Source: Sneathiella sp. P13V-1
Lineage (GTDB): Bacteria > Pseudomonadota > Alphaproteobacteria > Sneathiellales > Sneathiellaceae
Direction: 5' to 3'
Assembly: GCF_015143595.1 (NCBI RefSeq)
Contig: NZ_WYEU01000002.1
Location: forward strand, 682,001 to 746,000
DNA length: 64,000 nt
In this document: piece by piece, positions 62,909 through 64,000 of the stretch
Layout of the letters: every line of letters starts with the position of its first letter
Numbering within the stretch: the first letter of the stretch is position 1
Position numbers and translations under genes: made by a program
The notes under the pieces: model-generated
Seen by the model: only the letters and a program-made list of their open reading frames with translations
What the model was told of the DNA's origin: nothing
Database searches by the model: none

Positions 62909-63727
62909 ATGCGGTCATTTCTATTGTTCATAACCGGATTTTTCTTTCTCTCCTTTGCTGTTTATCTGGGGCTCGGGCTCTACACAGAGGAGGCGAACAC
63001 TGCAAATGCTGTCGTTCCCAAAAAAATCTGGTTGGCGACTGTTCAAAGAACAATTGAAAAAGGTGATTTTCTGTCTGCAACAGATTTGCAATGGACCTAT
63101 GTGGAGGCGGCGGACGGGTACGAGGAATTTGTCTCTAAAGAAAGTATAAAAGGCGATGAAACTAACAGGTATCTGGCATTGGAAACGCTTGAAATCGGCG
63201 AGTTGGTCAAGACATCGGACATTCTTGGGGTGGATAATCCCGACGTGATCAAGCTAGCAGTGAAAGCGGGGCATCAACTGACAAATCTACCTGAAAAGAT
63301 GGAGAACAGTTTCGTATCTAACCTTTTCATTGGTGAAAGCGTGGATGTTTACTGGGTAATGAAAGAACAGCGCTCCAACCGAGAAGTGGTCCTGAAAATT
63401 GGTACAAAATGGCGGGTTTTGAAGAAGGATAAAGAGCAGTATATGGAGATTCCAAAAGATTTTGTCTCCCTATATCTGTCAATTCAACGACACGGAAAGA
63501 TAACGTTCTTACGATCATCCAGTGCCGATGATAAAGAAACAGCAACACCGCCTGATGAACTTACCACTCAGATAGACAAGCTCTTGGCAGCTCCCGTTCA
63601 AAGTGTAGTTCAGTATAGAGAAATCCGTATTCATCGGGGAACATCTGTTACCAGTGTTTCTACAGAGACAAATTATCCAGATGTGAGAGGTGTTATCAAG
63701 GATAAGCGTCAGAAGGTGAAAGAATGA
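62909..63727 (+). CDS. cpaB: Flp pilus assembly protein CpaB (RcpC), SAF domain
   Basis: A 272-residue periplasmic protein anchored by an N-terminal helix (about 4-22). It has an SAF domain (about 45-110, 'VQRTIEKGDFLSATDLQWTY' and 'LALETLEIGELVKTSDILG') and a CpaB-type C-terminal region. CpaB/RcpC supports the secretin channel in Tad pilus assembly. The overall sequence is divergent from the common CpaB, so the call leans on position between cpaA and cpaC and on the SAF region. The stop overlaps the cpaC start (ATGA). Confidence 0.85.
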   Translation: MRSFLLFITGFFFLSFAVYLGLGLYTEEANTANAVVPKKIWLATVQRTIEKGDFLSATDLQWTYVEAADGYEEFVSKESIKGDETNRYLALETLEIGELVKTSDILGVDNPDVIKLAVKAGHQLTNLPEKMENSFVSNLFIGESVDVYWVMKEQRSNREVVLKIGTKWRVLKKDKEQYMEIPKDFVSLYLSIQRHGKITFLRSSSADDKETATPPDELTTQIDKLLAAPVQSVVQYREIRIHRGTSVTSVSTETNYPDVRGVIKDKRQKVKE

Positions 63728-64000
63728 AAAACCTTATTTCATTCATTGCGGCGCTATTATTCTCATCTCTTTGCTTCGGCGATGAGTTGGAGATCAATGT
63801 CAACGAAGGTAAACTGCTGCGTATCTCGGACGAGATACAGGATATCGTTGTTACCAATCCAGAAATTGCAGATGTCAGATTAACCCAGGATAAGAACCTG
63901 TTTGTTTTCGGAAAGTCTTCCGGTCAAACACATATCGTTGTCTTGGGAAGACAGGATCGTATTCTTGTAAATCGAACAGTAACTGTAAAAGCCAATCTAA
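63724..64000 (+). CDS. cpaC: Tad pilus secretin CpaC/RcpA, N-terminal part (cut by window end)
   Basis: The first 92 residues only. A signal peptide (about 1-19, 'LISFIAALLFSSLCFG') is followed by 'LEINVNEGKLLRISDEI' and 'DIVVTNPEIADVRLTQDKNL', the N-terminal pilus/BON-like domain typical of CpaC/RcpA. That protein forms the outer-membrane secretin ring for the Tad pilus. The frame is open to the last base, so the gene continues outside the window. Its start overlaps the cpaB stop by 4 bp. Confidence 0.88.
   Translation, partial: MKNLISFIAALLFSSLCFGDELEINVNEGKLLRISDEIQDIVVTNPEIADVRLTQDKNLFVFGKSSGQTHIVVLGRQDRILVNRTVTVKANL

Noticed and set aside
1-64000. tRNA, rRNA, CRISPR arrays, insertion sequences, phage genes, riboswitches
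   Set aside because: I looked for cloverleaf ends, spaced direct repeats, transposase or integrase motifs and known riboswitch cores and saw none. A short tRNA-like or riboswitch fold could be missed by eye.

Overview
This is a gene-dense stretch of chromosome with no insertion sequence, prophage, CRISPR array, rRNA or tRNA that I can see. The gene set suggests a free-living, aerobic, probably marine alphaproteobacterium of moderate GC. Pointers are the Tad pilus genes (flp, cpaA, cpaB, cpaC) at the right edge, a fused cysNC, the phenylacetyl-CoA epoxidase operon, tandem single-domain PqiA proteins, and many ABC importers and catabolic enzymes. The lineage is inferred from family resemblance only. 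No genus is claimed.

Layout. 0.1-2.2 kb: a secreted YHS protein, then an ornithine-cyclodeaminase-like gene overlapping a LysE exporter. 2.2-7.0 kb (minus): a nucleotide cyclase followed by a fused 5-oxoprolinase-type enzyme. 7.2-10.9 kb: rfbA, then cysD-cysNC for sulfate activation (minus). 11.1-14.7 kb: pqiA-pqiA-pqiB-pqiC, a probable envelope lipid-transport set, with a phosphonate monoester hydrolase-like enzyme directly behind it. 16.3-22.0 kb: a D-2-hydroxyacid dehydrogenase, a MaoC/SDR pair, a TetR regulator and a CHASE4 histidine kinase. 22.0-27.0 kb: a glutamine-synthetase-like ligase, a DeoR regulator, an aldehyde dehydrogenase and an iron alcohol dehydrogenase. These look like a gamma-glutamyl route for an amino alcohol.

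The most coherent system is phosphonate catabolism, split over two loci. At 27.0-34.2 kb a LysR regulator and a DMT transporter are divergent from an aminotransferase-like (R)-1-hydroxy-2-aminoethylphosphonate ammonia-lyase (PbfA). PhnW transaminase, a Na/Pi transporter and a GNAT acetyltransferase follow. At 45.0-47.7 kb lie PhnA (phosphonoacetate hydrolase) and PhnY (phosphonoacetaldehyde dehydrogenase). Together they would take aminoethylphosphonate and its hydroxy derivative to acetate and phosphate. A 16-bp motif, present twice between lysR and pbfA and once before phnW, is a candidate operator.

Between the two halves (35.8-44.9 kb) is a molybdenum hydroxylase, a complete HAAT-type ABC importer and a plant-type nicotinamidase, suggesting N-heterocycle use. 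Downstream (47.8-53.8 kb) come a PotABCD/YnjBCD-type ABC importer, a ribokinase-family kinase and a FadR-type regulator. Next are beta-carbonic anhydrase (minus) and paaABCDE (54.6-58.3 kb), two convergent glycosyltransferase genes around a small secreted protein (58.4-61.7 kb), an AT-rich gap with dyads and a structured leader, and the start of the Tad pilus operon, cut by the window end inside cpaC.
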